From: a virus
Length of the DNA: 50,738 nucleotides
IMG/VR virus record: IMGVR_UViG_3300005807_000006
Span: 1-50,738 of that record
Direction: 5' to 3' (one strand)
Shown: piece by piece, positions 24,468 to 31,857 of the stretch
Numbering within the stretch: the first letter of the stretch is position 1
Layout of the letters: each line of letters begins with the position of its first letter
Translations under genes and position numbers: made by a program
The notes under the pieces: generated by a model
What the model was told of the DNA's origin: nothing
What the model saw: only the letters and a program-made list of their open reading frames with translations
The model's database searches: none

Positions 24468-24618
24468 AAGTGTTTATATGTTAGCCGGTGGCGAAATTGG
24501 CAAATGCTGATACATTTGGAAATAGCTTGTTAACAGGTATGCGGTTCGATTCCGCTGTATCAATCAGTGAAAAGTTGAATATAGGTTCGAGTCCTATCCG
24601 GCTAACATATAAACACTT
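24468..24618 (+). ncRNA. Inverted-repeat element 2, nested tRNA-like
   Basis: Perfect 21-base arms (24468-24488 and 24598-24618). Inside are a D-arm-like TGGCGAAATTGGCA and a T-arm-like ATAGG-TTCGAGT-CCTAT joined to an acceptor-like TAGCCGG/CCGGCTA. Between them a second unit, TGATACA (24508-24514) with TGTATCA (24557-24563), carries another T-arm, GCGG-TTCGATT-CCGC. No canonical anticodon arm can be drawn. It may be a decayed tRNA with a second tRNA-like piece inside, or an unknown RNA. Confidence 0.5.
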
Positions 24619-24831
24619 ACCAAAATTTAATTAGTAAGATCTATTTATCATTACAACATTGAGTACCGTGGATAAAGCAGGTGAAGTTGATGTGCTAACT
24701 ATCATAAGTTAGATATCGGAGCGACAACTCTTAAAACTGTTCTGCATACTGTGAGTGATAAGAATATAGATTTAACCTTGTATATCAACACAAGGTCTAG
24801 TGACCGTATTATTTAAAAAAAGGTGAACAAG
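24619..24831 (+). other. Non-coding stretch with two hairpins
   Basis: No gene. CTAACT/AGTTAG (24695-24712) and ACCTTGT/ACAAGGT (24775-24796) form hairpins without a T-run. The second lies about 35 bases before the next gene and might act on its mRNA leader. Confidence 0.4.
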
Positions 24832-25080
24832 ATGCGAGTTTATAAACATAAATGGGTGCAAGTCGGCAGTGGGACAGAAAATTACACTGGAGAATGTGTA
24901 TATAGAGATAAATGTCAAGAATGTGGAGTTCTATCTTGGCGCTGGAAGGACGGTAATAGACAGATAGACTTAAAAAATAGTAATAATTGCACTATAGTTA
25001 AAAATAAGGATAAATTAAATGATCTTGAAGATGAAGCAACATGTAAGCATGGTTTTTTGGTTGGTTGTGAAAAATGTTAG
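24832..25080 (+). CDS. Small Cys-rich phage protein
   Basis: 82 residues from ATG 24832; AAAGGTGA upstream is the ribosome site (a GTG at 24823 falls on it). Two Cys pairs, CQECG near residue 30 and CKHGFLVGCEKC at the end, point to zinc binding. It is the first gene of the early region and overlaps the next by 7 bases. Confidence 0.6.
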   Translation: MRVYKHKWVQVGSGTENYTGECVYRDKCQECGVLSWRWKDGNRQIDLKNSNNCTIVKNKDKLNDLEDEATCKHGFLVGCEKC

Positions 25081-25424
25081 AACTTATTACGCCAATGTGG
25101 AGGCCAGCTACTAAGTCAAAAAACACTCTATTAGCCGCTGGTTACTCTCAAAAGCAACTTAACGACATTGGTAAAGTGTTCGTAGAAAGAAACTGTGGCA
25201 AAGAGATTGACGGAGCATCAAGCCTATATTCTGCAATGGTGAGAAGTTCTGGGTCAGCTCACAATATTAAGCCGCCAAAAATAGACCCGCCAAAAACCGT
25301 GGAGATTAAATCAGATGAAAAAATAGAAAGCGATACAAAGCAAGCTCAGGAAGTTAAAAGCCAAACAACCAAAATGTCAAAACATGAAGCAATCGCTTGG
25401 TATGATGGCAATAGGCTAGAGTAA
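25074..25424 (+). CDS. Uncharacterised early protein
   Basis: 116 residues. The N-terminal half (MWRPATKSKNTLLAAGYSQ...VFVERNCG) is compact; the second half is a Lys/Pro/Glu-rich linker followed by a short KHEAIAWYDGNRLE tail. The layout is faintly like the C-terminal part of DnaT-type replication proteins, but the match is too weak to name. Start overlaps the upstream stop. Confidence 0.5.
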   Translation: MLELITPMWRPATKSKNTLLAAGYSQKQLNDIGKVFVERNCGKEIDGASSLYSAMVRSSGSAHNIKPPKIDPPKTVEIKSDEKIESDTKQAQEVKSQTTKMSKHEAIAWYDGNRLE

Positions 25425-25460
25425 GCGCGGTTTAGAGAAACTAAAACAGGATATGAAAAA

Positions 25461-25676
25461 ATGACCTATATCGAACTTGAAAAACAATATTTTAACGATA
25501 AATTTGTAAGAATATATATCGACCACATAACAACCATCGATGATGGTATTTCAGAAAACGTTAGATTTACTAGGATTCATATGGTTTGCGGTTCGTTTGT
25601 TGATGTGAAGGAAGATTTTATTGAGGTGCTAGCTAAAATCGATCTAAAAAATAAAGAAGATCAACCAAATAATTAA
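25461..25676 (+). CDS. Small protein, unknown
   Basis: 71 residues (MTYIELEKQYFNDKFVRIYI...). The pattern HITTIDDG...RIHMVCGSFVDVKEDFIEVLAKI loosely resembles small FlbD-like beta proteins. AGGA lies upstream. Function unknown. Confidence 0.5.
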   Translation: MTYIELEKQYFNDKFVRIYIDHITTIDDGISENVRFTRIHMVCGSFVDVKEDFIEVLAKIDLKNKEDQPNN

Positions 25677-25687
25677 AGGATAATAGA

Positions 25688-26179
25688 ATGAAAGTTGAAG
25701 CTAGCAAAGTTACAAAAATAAAAATAACAGGTGTTAATAGATTAGACCCTGTGCATGTATTCCTAGAAGACATAGAAAAAGGCAAAGGTAGGATCACAAT
25801 AACTTGCTACAGCAAAGCGTGGTCTTCGTATTGGGGTGGTATAGGAGATAAATCTATCAGTGAATTCTTTTGTTCTTGTAATGATAATTATTTAACTGAA
25901 AATCTAGCTCCTGATCTTGATAGCACTATTTACGACATCGATAAAATAAGGCTGGATGCAGAGAATAAAAATATGGATTGTTATAGGGACGACCCCTGGA
26001 ACGATTTTGAGTTCATGGTAAAAATGTACGGCAATGATCAGTATAATTGGGACGACTCTCTACCAAAAACAACCAATCACAAATATTATTATTTATGTAG
26101 AATTATCAAAGCTGTTAAGGATGGTTTGAATGATATCAATAAAGCCTTAAGTAACGAAAAACCAGCATCACAAAACTAA
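25688..26179 (+). CDS. Conserved phage hypothetical protein
   Basis: 163 residues. The segments LDPVHVFLEDIEKGKGRIT, CYSKAWSSYWGGIGDKSISE and FFCSCNDNYLTENL match a phage/prophage family of unknown role, well conserved around the WGGxG turn. AAAGGA upstream. Its place among early genes suggests takeover or replication support; that is inference. Confidence 0.65.
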   Translation: MKVEASKVTKIKITGVNRLDPVHVFLEDIEKGKGRITITCYSKAWSSYWGGIGDKSISEFFCSCNDNYLTENLAPDLDSTIYDIDKIRLDAENKNMDCYRDDPWNDFEFMVKMYGNDQYNWDDSLPKTTNHKYYYLCRIIKAVKDGLNDINKALSNEKPASQN

Positions 26180-26211
26180 GAGAGAACCATAAATTTTAAG
26201 GTAGAATTAAT

Positions 26212-26442
26212 ATGAATATTAATGATAAGGAGTTTAAATTTGAAATGAGCTATAAGGACTTATTCAAGCGGGCTGTAATTAATGCAAAACCTAAAACATG
26301 TGGAAGCGCACCGAAATGGGTAGCTGTCATGGATACTTTTTCTCTAGGCTCATATTACGCAATAGAATTATGCCGAGCATTGGATTTAGATCCTTATGCG
26401 AAGTCTTTAAACACTGTTAAATGCATAACATGCAACCCATAA
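26212..26442 (+). CDS. Small protein, unknown
   Basis: 76 residues (MNINDKEFKFEMSYKDLFKRAV...), with a C-terminal CITCNP that could bind a metal. AAGG upstream. No family recognised. Confidence 0.5.
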   Translation: MNINDKEFKFEMSYKDLFKRAVINAKPKTCGSAPKWVAVMDTFSLGSYYAIELCRALDLDPYAKSLNTVKCITCNP

Positions 26443-26454
26443 CTTAAATAAATT

Positions 26455-26640
26455 ATGAATCACGAAATTAAAAACATGAAATTCTCAGGATTTGGAAGCT
26501 GGAAACAATGTAGCCATTGCGGTGCGACATTTTGGGAAAAGTTGTGGCACATAGGAGGCTACAAGAGTAAATACGAGCCACCATGTCGGTTAGATCTAAG
26601 TGAAGAATGGAAAAATAACGCAGAAATAGTAGACAATTAA
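26455..26640 (+). CDS. Small zinc-finger-like protein
   Basis: 61 residues with CSHCGATFW near residue 19 and a later single Cys (PPCRLDL). Many phages carry a small protein with this SWKQCSHCG pattern. Only AAATAA stands near the ATG, so the ribosome site is weak. Confidence 0.5.
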   Translation: MNHEIKNMKFSGFGSWKQCSHCGATFWEKLWHIGGYKSKYEPPCRLDLSEEWKNNAEIVDN

Positions 26641-26655
26641 ACATAGGATATAATT

Positions 26656-26925
26656 ATGAGTAAATTTGATGAATCATTTAAAGAGCCTTGGATGTTTAGT
26701 AATGGACATTTAATGTTGTCAGGCAAATATACTAAAGACGAAGCTTTGTCAATATTTAAGGATTATGACGGAGATGAGCATCTAGGTTTGGATGACTTAA
26801 AAAAGGATAGGGTTAGGTTTGGATTTACTCCAAAAGACATTGAAGACTTTGAAGATCTGGATGTTTCTTGCTGGTATTCAGGGGCAAGTGGGAAAGGTTC
26901 AAAGGAAGTCTGGTATGTTGAATAA
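26656..26925 (+). CDS. Acidic small protein, unknown
   Basis: 89 residues, strongly acidic (KDIEDFEDLDVS), ending in an aromatic SKEVWYVE tail. Acidic early phage proteins sometimes mimic DNA, but nothing specific supports that here. AGGATAT precedes the ATG. Confidence 0.5.
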   Translation: MSKFDESFKEPWMFSNGHLMLSGKYTKDEALSIFKDYDGDEHLGLDDLKKDRVRFGFTPKDIEDFEDLDVSCWYSGASGKGSKEVWYVE

Positions 26926-26947
26926 CTTAAACACAGGAGATAATTAA

Positions 26948-27223
26948 ATGAGAACGCAAACGTTACACAGTAAAATAAATAGAGCATTTGAAGTATGGAA
27001 TACAAGCTTTGACAACACTTTGTTCATCGAAATACTGCCGAGAATTAAAAAAGAATGGCGTAAATATGTTAAAGAAGACGGTGATTCAAGGTCTGGAAAT
27101 GATACATACGGTTACGAAGAGAAAGAGAGCATCAAAAATAATATGATATATATTTCAGACCGATGGAGATGTTCATTTAGACTAAAATGGTTAATTGACG
27201 GTATTGAAAATGGCAAAATATAA
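26948..27223 (+). CDS. Small protein, unknown
   Basis: 91 residues, MRTQTLHSKINRAFEVWNTS..., with a helical, basic C-terminal half ending RLKWLIDGIENGKI. AGGAGATAATTAA precedes the start; the same leader recurs before the next genes. Confidence 0.5.
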   Translation: MRTQTLHSKINRAFEVWNTSFDNTLFIEILPRIKKEWRKYVKEDGDSRSGNDTYGYEEKESIKNNMIYISDRWRCSFRLKWLIDGIENGKI

Positions 27224-27237
27224 ATAGGAGATATTAA

Positions 27238-27516
27238 ATGATAAAAATATTTAAATACACGCTTGATAAATTAATACCTTATGTACAACCAATTGAAATG
27301 CCTATTAATGCAAAAATAATTTCAATGAAGAATCAGTGTGAAGAGATCGTATTGTGGGCAGAGGTGAACGCTGTCAATGCTTTAGAGATTAGATCTTTTG
27401 TAGTATTGGCTACTGGCGATACTAAGCTAGATGATCCTCTAAAATATCATGCAACATTGCAATTTTTAGAGGGCAATTATGTTGTACATATTTATGAACT
27501 AATAGGAGATAATTAA
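27238..27516 (+). CDS. DUF7352-like small phage protein
   Basis: 92 residues. IFKYTLDKLIPYVQPIEMP, NAKIISMKNQCEEIVLWAEV and the C-terminal VVHIYEL fit a very common small phage family of unknown role. GGAGATATTAA upstream. Confidence 0.6.
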   Translation: MIKIFKYTLDKLIPYVQPIEMPINAKIISMKNQCEEIVLWAEVNAVNALEIRSFVVLATGDTKLDDPLKYHATLQFLEGNYVVHIYELIGDN

Positions 27517-27681
27517 GTGAGTGAACGTGAAATATATTTACCCATAATAACTGACGAAATGTTTGAGATGTTTAACGAAACTTGCTTAATGGAGTGGAGT
27601 AAAGAGTTAAATAAACCTAGCTGGACTCAAATATCAGTTGAATTTTTAGCAGTTTTATTAACTAAAGAACATGGAGAATAA
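27517..27681 (+). CDS. Small protein with GTG start
   Basis: 54 residues (MSEREIYLPIITDEMFEMFN...), starting directly after the previous stop. AGGAGATAATTAA at 27504-27516 is the ribosome site and decides the GTG start. Unknown function. Confidence 0.5.
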   Translation: MSEREIYLPIITDEMFEMFNETCLMEWSKELNKPSWTQISVEFLAVLLTKEHGE

Positions 27682-27686
27682 TACAA

Positions 27687-27743
27687 ATGAGAAAAGTAAC
27701 TATATTTGAATGGAAGGATATTAAAAAGGAGTTCGAGAAATGA
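27687..27743 (+). CDS. Very small peptide, unknown
   Basis: 18 residues (MRKVTIFEWKDIKKEFEK). It sits between two genes, overlaps the next ATG as ATGA and has GGAG upstream, so it may be translated or serve only to couple translation. Confidence 0.35.
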   Translation: MRKVTIFEWKDIKKEFEK

Positions 27744-27892
27744 GTGAATTAAAAATAAAATTTAAATCAGAAAAAGAAAAGGATGAGTTTATCAAGTGGT
27801 TTTTTAGTGATGCAAATATGCAAAATATGGATTTCTATTTTGGCAAAAAAACAATTGTTTACAACGGTAAAGACGAGATGAAAATAGGATGA
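27740..27892 (+). CDS. Small protein, unknown
   Basis: 50 residues (MSELKIKFKSEKEKDEFIKW...), charged, with KKTIVYNGKDE near the end. Both ends overlap neighbours as ATGA, so it is part of a tightly coupled chain. Confidence 0.5.
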   Translation: MSELKIKFKSEKEKDEFIKWFFSDANMQNMDFYFGKKTIVYNGKDEMKIG

Positions 27893-28053
27893 GTAAATCA
27901 AAAATACCAAATGCAATAATACAATTTAAGTTAGATCTTAAAAATATTTACGGAAAAGATCAAACAGAACAGGTAAAAGGTGAAGCGATAGCAATTAGAT
28001 ATTGTATCCGGTATTTGGAGCGATTAAACAAAGGAGAAATAAATAATGAGTGA
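27889..28053 (+). CDS. Small helical protein, unknown
   Basis: 54 residues (MSKSKIPNAIIQFKLDLKNI...), one long helix with a YCIRYLERLNKG end. Overlaps both neighbours (ATGA upstream, 8 bases downstream). Confidence 0.5.
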   Translation: MSKSKIPNAIIQFKLDLKNIYGKDQTEQVKGEAIAIRYCIRYLERLNKGEINNE

Positions 28054-28246
28054 TTTAATATTTGCTAAAACAATGATAACAACTAAACCGAAAATAGAAT
28101 ACATCCCAAAAGGCTCTATGTGCATGTCATGCTATCGTCAAAACTTAAATTGCAGTAGCTACCCTTTTTCAAAGATGCCGGTTATCTACCAATCGCTCGG
28201 TTATTTCCACGTTAGATGTACTTTTTACGAGAGATTAAATGATTGA
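28046..28246 (+). CDS. Conserved small Cys protein
   Basis: 66 residues. The pattern PKGSMCMSCYRQNLNCSSYPFSKMPVI...VRCTFY belongs to a small phage family in which four Cys probably hold zinc. It overlaps the methyltransferase start by 8 bases. Confidence 0.6.
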   Translation: MSDLIFAKTMITTKPKIEYIPKGSMCMSCYRQNLNCSSYPFSKMPVIYQSLGYFHVRCTFYERLND

Positions 28247-28889
28247 ATTGATAAATATAGACTGTATGGAATATATGAAAAATTGCAAAGATAACGCGTT
28301 TGATTTGGCTATTGTTGATCCTCCATACGGAATAGGTGAGAGCGGAAAAACCAACAAATCTAGGAGTAAGCTTGCGACAGCAAAAGATTATAAGTCTTAT
28401 TGTGGAGATGATTTAAAACCGCCAGGCAAAAGTTATTTTATAGAATTAAAAAGAGTTAGCAAAAATCAAATAATATGGGGTGCAAACCACTTCATGCAAA
28501 ATATATGCTTAGGATCGAGTTGTTGGATTGTGTGGGATAAGCAAACAGGAAATTCAGATTTTGCAGATTGCGAACTAGCCTACACAAGCTTTAATACAGC
28601 AGTTAGAAAATATACGTTCCAATGGTCTGGAATGCTTCAGGGAAATATGAAAAATAAAGAATTTAGAATCCATCCGAATCAAAAGCCAGTTAACTTGTAT
28701 CAATGGTTGTTAAAATATTATGCAAAAGATGGTGATAGGATACTAGACACCCATCTAGGCTCTGCATCTAGCGCAATAGCTGCTCATTACGGCGGTTTTG
28801 ACTTTGTAGGGTGTGATCTAGATGAGTATTATTTTAAAGCTGCAAAAGAAAGGTTTAACGACCAGACCAGACAAAAGGCAATGTTTTGA
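28239..28889 (+). CDS. DNA adenine N6-methyltransferase
   Basis: 216 residues. The catalytic DPPYG (about residue 27) comes before the AdoMet-binding region at the C-terminus (DTHLGSASSAIAAHYGGFDFVGCDLD, about 168-193), the beta-class order. HPNQKPVNLYQWLLKYY is also typical. It transfers a methyl group to adenine N6 in a specific sequence. No restriction endonuclease partner lies nearby, so it is an orphan that may mask phage DNA from host restriction. Recognition sequence unknown. Confidence 0.9.
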   Translation: MIELINIDCMEYMKNCKDNAFDLAIVDPPYGIGESGKTNKSRSKLATAKDYKSYCGDDLKPPGKSYFIELKRVSKNQIIWGANHFMQNICLGSSCWIVWDKQTGNSDFADCELAYTSFNTAVRKYTFQWSGMLQGNMKNKEFRIHPNQKPVNLYQWLLKYYAKDGDRILDTHLGSASSAIAAHYGGFDFVGCDLDEYYFKAAKERFNDQTRQKAMF

Positions 28890-29068
28890 TAACAACTGAA
28901 GCAGAAATAAAGCACAAGAAAGCCTGCCTACGTAGACATTACGAACAAATGACATTTGGGCAGGCTAAGCGATTAATATCCGAACTAGAACCGAGACATA
29001 GAGAGACAATAAAATCTAAGCGGTTTAAGAAGCGGATAAATTTAGCGAAAGGCTATGATTTTATTTAA
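28886..29068 (+). CDS. Small basic protein, TTG start
   Basis: 60 residues, very Lys/Arg-rich (RHRETIKSKRFKKRINLAKG). The TTG at 28886 overlaps the methyltransferase TGA, suggesting coupling; the only later ATG is at residue 22. It could be a nucleic-acid-binding accessory, inferred from charge. Confidence 0.45.
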   Translation: MITTEAEIKHKKACLRRHYEQMTFGQAKRLISELEPRHRETIKSKRFKKRINLAKGYDFI

Positions 29069-29075
29069 ATAACAC

Positions 29076-29104
29076 TTGACGGGCAATGAACACAAGCGCA
29101 TACT
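29076..29104 (+). promoter_or_regulatory. Sigma70-type promoter
   Basis: TTGACG (29076-29081), 17-base spacer, CATACT (29099-29104). It lies in the only real gap of this stretch, just before an RHH gene, so it probably drives the RHH and recombination genes. Confidence 0.6.
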
Positions 29105-29132
29105 ACTGCATATCAAATAATAAGGCTTTAAA

Positions 29133-29270
29133 ATGACAAAAACCGTAAGAAGAACTTATTTAATAGAAGAAAAAGTTGAGAATAAGTTAAACTCAGAAAG
29201 TAAAAAACAAAACCGAAAAAAGTCGGCTATTGTCAACATTGCGCTAAAAAAGGAGCTTAAGATAAAATGA
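29133..29270 (+). CDS. Second ribbon-helix-helix-like regulator
   Basis: 45 residues (MTKTVRRTYLIEEKVENKLN...), with RTYLI as strand and SAIVNIALKKELK as second helix, an Arc-like layout near the minimum size for the fold. First gene after the 29076 promoter, so autoregulation is plausible. ATGA overlap with the next gene. Confidence 0.55.
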   Translation: MTKTVRRTYLIEEKVENKLNSESKKQNRKKSAIVNIALKKELKIK

Positions 29271-29614
29271 AAAAATTAACAAAAGCTCAGGAATACATCA
29301 AAGAAAATTTAGGCAACACTAATACATTTAATGATGTACAAGTTTTTAGTGTAAAATTTCCAGATGAGTTTTTAGAAGTTAAGGAGTACATCGAAAATAA
29401 CTGTATTGATAACTCTGTTTTTTTTGATGCAATGATGGATGAGACATGGTTGAGATACACTGTAGAAAAATGCACTGAAACAACTTTAAGATTTAATGAG
29501 TTTGTCGAGTACGAACTAGCAATAATCGAAGACATCGAAGAGCTAAATGAAATCGAGTCATCAAAAGAAACTTGTGATGTCGAAGCGTTTAAAAGATATA
29601 GGGGATTAACATGA
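29267..29614 (+). CDS. Acidic helical protein, unknown
   Basis: 115 residues, strongly acidic (VEYELAIIEDIEELNEIESS). GGAG upstream. The last 14 codons (ETCDVEAFKRYRGLT) recur as DNA at 29788-29824, showing a partial duplication around the following membrane gene. Confidence 0.5.
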   Translation: MKKLTKAQEYIKENLGNTNTFNDVQVFSVKFPDEFLEVKEYIENNCIDNSVFFDAMMDETWLRYTVEKCTETTLRFNEFVEYELAIIEDIEELNEIESSKETCDVEAFKRYRGLT

Positions 29615-29784
29615 TTGAAAATATACAAAGTACAGCGATTATTTTATTATTATCCTGTTCTGTTTTGATGGCACTTTTTAGTAGTGATGAACTTAAGCGC
29701 TGGTTTGGATTATTAGTGAATTTTACATTCTTTGCCTCATTTTTAGCATTAATTACCACAATATTGATTAGGATTTGGTCATAA
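29611..29784 (+). CDS. Small two-helix membrane protein
   Basis: 57 residues (MIENIQSTAIILLLSCSVLM...), two hydrophobic helices (about 8-24 and 32-56) around SSDELKRW. GGGG upstream and ATGA overlap. Role unknown. Confidence 0.5.
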   Translation: MIENIQSTAIILLLSCSVLMALFSSDELKRWFGLLVNFTFFASFLALITTILIRIWS

Positions 29785-29826
29785 TGAAACTTGTGAAGCG
29801 TTTAAAAGACATAGGGAATTAAACCA

Positions 29827-30444
29827 ATGAAAACTACATTAAATGAAATATTAAAGCACTATCCTTGCGGCATTCATAGCAGTGGGAAAAATGGGTTTAG
29901 TTTGCTACTTAAAAACCTAGGGAAAACCGAATCTGATGACGAGCCTGTTGATCTAATGGATATTTTAAAGTCAAACGGGATAGAGGATGCAGTTTGGGCT
30001 TTGCAATGCTTTGATTATTTAGATTATTGTTTATTTAATGCGGATATGTTGGAAAGTACTTTAGATATTTTCGACGAAGAATTAAAAGCAGTCGCTGAAA
30101 AAACAATAGCTACAATTAAGTCGTACAAATCTGGCAAGATAACAAAAGATGTTTTTATTAAAGAATGGCAAGCCGCCGACGCCTACGCCGATGCCTACAC
30201 CATCGCCGATATTTTTATCAAACCAAAATCCACTATATCTATCTACGCCTACGCCATCGCCATCGCCGATGCCATCGCCGATGCCTACTCCTACGCCTAC
30301 ACCACCACCACCGCCTACACCGCCTACGCCATCGCCACCGCCGCCAACGACTACGACTACGACTACGCCTACGCCTACGCCGATCAACTAAAAGTAATAG
30401 AAAAAATATTCATCAAGCATTTTGGACGTAAAAATGAAGCTTAG
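29827..30444 (+). CDS. Phage protein with low-complexity Ala/Tyr repeat tail
   Basis: 205 residues. The N-terminal 65 (LNEILKHYPCGIHSS...LLKNLGKTESDDEPVDLMDIL) match a common phage family whose members end in Ala-rich repeats. Here residues about 115-185 are a low-complexity run of Ala, Tyr, Ile, Asp and Thr, interrupted by a normal segment (IFIKPKSTIS). In the repeat DNA nearly every codon ends in C, unlike the AT-rich surroundings. The tail ends in a normal helix (KVIEKIFIKHFG). Function unknown. Confidence 0.65.
   Translation: MKTTLNEILKHYPCGIHSSGKNGFSLLLKNLGKTESDDEPVDLMDILKSNGIEDAVWALQCFDYLDYCLFNADMLESTLDIFDEELKAVAEKTIATIKSYKSGKITKDVFIKEWQAADAYADAYTIADIFIKPKSTISIYAYAIAIADAIADAYSYAYTTTTAYTAYAIATAANDYDYDYAYAYADQLKVIEKIFIKHFGRKNEA
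30168..30385 (+). repeat. GCC/TAC/ATC-type codon repeat
   Basis: Two runs (30168-30212 and 30244-30385) built from six-base units of the type GCC-TAC, GCC-ATC, GCC-GAT and ACC-ACC, in frame with the gene. The short break between them has the normal AT-rich composition. This is an expanding microsatellite-like tract under coding constraint. Confidence 0.8.
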
Positions 30445-30532
30445 CAAAAAAGAAAGGTTGGAGCTTGTTTACATTGTCGCGACTATATTTGTCTTATTAT
30501 TTTTTGTCGGATTTTTGGAGAATGGATTATGA
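30434..30532 (+). CDS. Single-helix membrane peptide
   Basis: 32 residues (MKLSKKERLELVYIVATIF...), basic N-terminus then a hydrophobic helix. It overlaps the end of the previous gene and the start of recT (ATGA). Confidence 0.45.
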   Translation: MKLSKKERLELVYIVATIFVLLFFVGFLENGL

Positions 30533-31548
30533 ATGATTTAGTACATGTAGCACCAGCAAATACTAACCAAGTATTATCTTTGGCTCAAAAAGATTTTTCT
30601 TTAGTTTCCATTGACCAAAAAATAAAATGGGAAAAAGAATTTAATTTTGCATTACAAATATTGAGAAAAAACAAGACTCTCAACGATGTGGCTTTGGAAA
30701 ATCAACAAAGCTTAAAAGATGCAATTATTAATGTATCAGCCATCGGTATAAGCCTAAATCCAGCATTAAAACACGCTTATTTAGTGCCTAGAAAAAAGTC
30801 AGTATGTTTGGATATATCTTATATGGGCTTGTTACACTTAGCTTGCATGAGCGGATCTATTGATTGGGGTCAGGCTAAAATAGTTAGAGAAAAAGACACA
30901 TATACTAGTTTAGGTATTGATAAAGCCCCTCGGCATGAATTTCAGGCATTTGGAGATAGAGGCGGTATAGTAGGCGTTTACTGCACTGTAAAAACAAATA
31001 ACGGAGACTATCTAACTGAAGAAATGTCTATTAATGCTGTTTATGATATTAGAGATCGGTCGATGGCTTACAAATCAAGCTATGGCCCTTGGTTAACAGA
31101 TCCTGAGCAGATGATAAGGAAGACGGTAGTAAAAAGAGCGTCAAGTTATTGGCCTAAAGTAGAACGTCTTGATAATGCAATAAACATGCTTAACATCGAA
31201 AACGAGGAAGGAATAGATTTTCAAAATAACAAGCCAAAAGGAAAGAGTGGTAATTGGAAGGCTGGGGTTAATCCTAACGTGCTTCCACACAAATTAAGGG
31301 AAGTTTTTTTTAACATTAATGAGGCATTTGAAGCAGAAGACTTGCAAACCGTCCTAGAAAAATTTAAAGAGTTTGGCATAATAGAGGAGATGTCCGCAGT
31401 TTGGAAATGTTTTGCTAGTGACGAAAGATCTAAAATAAACAAATACAAAAACAGCGAAGAATATACAGAAATAACAAATTCACAAAAAGTAGAATACTTA
31501 GATCAAGATGAATTATTACATCTTTGCAAAGCTTTTAATTTTCACTAA
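30529..31548 (+). CDS. recT: RecT-family single-strand annealing protein
   Basis: 339 residues. Family hallmarks include LKDAIINVSAIGISLNPALKHAYLVPR (about 64-90), SVCLDISYMGLLHLA and DPEQMIRKTVVKRASSYWPK. RecT coats single-stranded DNA and pairs homologous strands during phage recombination or concatemer formation. The first 220 residues are the conserved core; the rest is variable. No RecE-type exonuclease is adjacent. GGAG upstream, ATGA overlap with the previous gene. Confidence 0.9.
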   Translation: MNDLVHVAPANTNQVLSLAQKDFSLVSIDQKIKWEKEFNFALQILRKNKTLNDVALENQQSLKDAIINVSAIGISLNPALKHAYLVPRKKSVCLDISYMGLLHLACMSGSIDWGQAKIVREKDTYTSLGIDKAPRHEFQAFGDRGGIVGVYCTVKTNNGDYLTEEMSINAVYDIRDRSMAYKSSYGPWLTDPEQMIRKTVVKRASSYWPKVERLDNAINMLNIENEEGIDFQNNKPKGKSGNWKAGVNPNVLPHKLREVFFNINEAFEAEDLQTVLEKFKEFGIIEEMSAVWKCFASDERSKINKYKNSEEYTEITNSQKVEYLDQDELLHLCKAFNFH

Positions 31549-31575
31549 AACAGACAGAGTAACTTTGATAAAATC

Positions 31576-31857
31576 ATGAAACACTTAAACACTAAAGAGT
31601 TTGCAAAGTTAGCGGGTATAAAAGAGCTGACTATGTTGAGTTATCACTCAAGAAAAGGTAATGGATTTATTAAGCCTGACTCTGTCGACGATAACGGAAA
31701 TCTTCTTTGGAGTTTAACTTTATGCGAAAAATGGATTAAAACAAGGGATGAAAATATCAAAAGAAAAGGGTGCGGTGAAAATAGACCAAAACATGTTGAC
31801 AACTCATCAGCAGTTTTTAATGATTTTATGTCAAAACAAAAAAGGGTATTAAGGTGA
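31576..31857 (+). CDS. HTH (MerR/excisionase-like) protein
   Basis: 93 residues. TKEFAKLAGIKELTMLSYHSRKG resembles the winged HTH of excisionase/AlpA-type proteins, which bind DNA as short regulators or architectural factors. With no integrase in the genome, a transcriptional role is more likely. Its last bases overlap the next GTG start. Confidence 0.5.
   Translation: MKHLNTKEFAKLAGIKELTMLSYHSRKGNGFIKPDSVDDNGNLLWSLTLCEKWIKTRDENIKRKGCGENRPKHVDNSSAVFNDFMSKQKRVLR

Noticed and set aside
24215-24618. Retron msr/msd or hammerhead ribozyme
   Set aside because: No reverse transcriptase gene nearby, and the CUGAUGA...GAAA core of a hammerhead is absent; only CTGATAC fragments occur.
30082-30387. 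Gly/Val-rich frame on the - strand and Pro/Thr- or Arg-rich frames on the + strand over the codon repeat
   Set aside because: All are shadows of the GCC/TAC repeat tract in the real gene at 29827-30444.
31576-31857. Excisionase implying lysogeny
   Set aside because: Only the HTH type is similar. With no integrase, repressor or attachment site recognised, lysogeny cannot be claimed.
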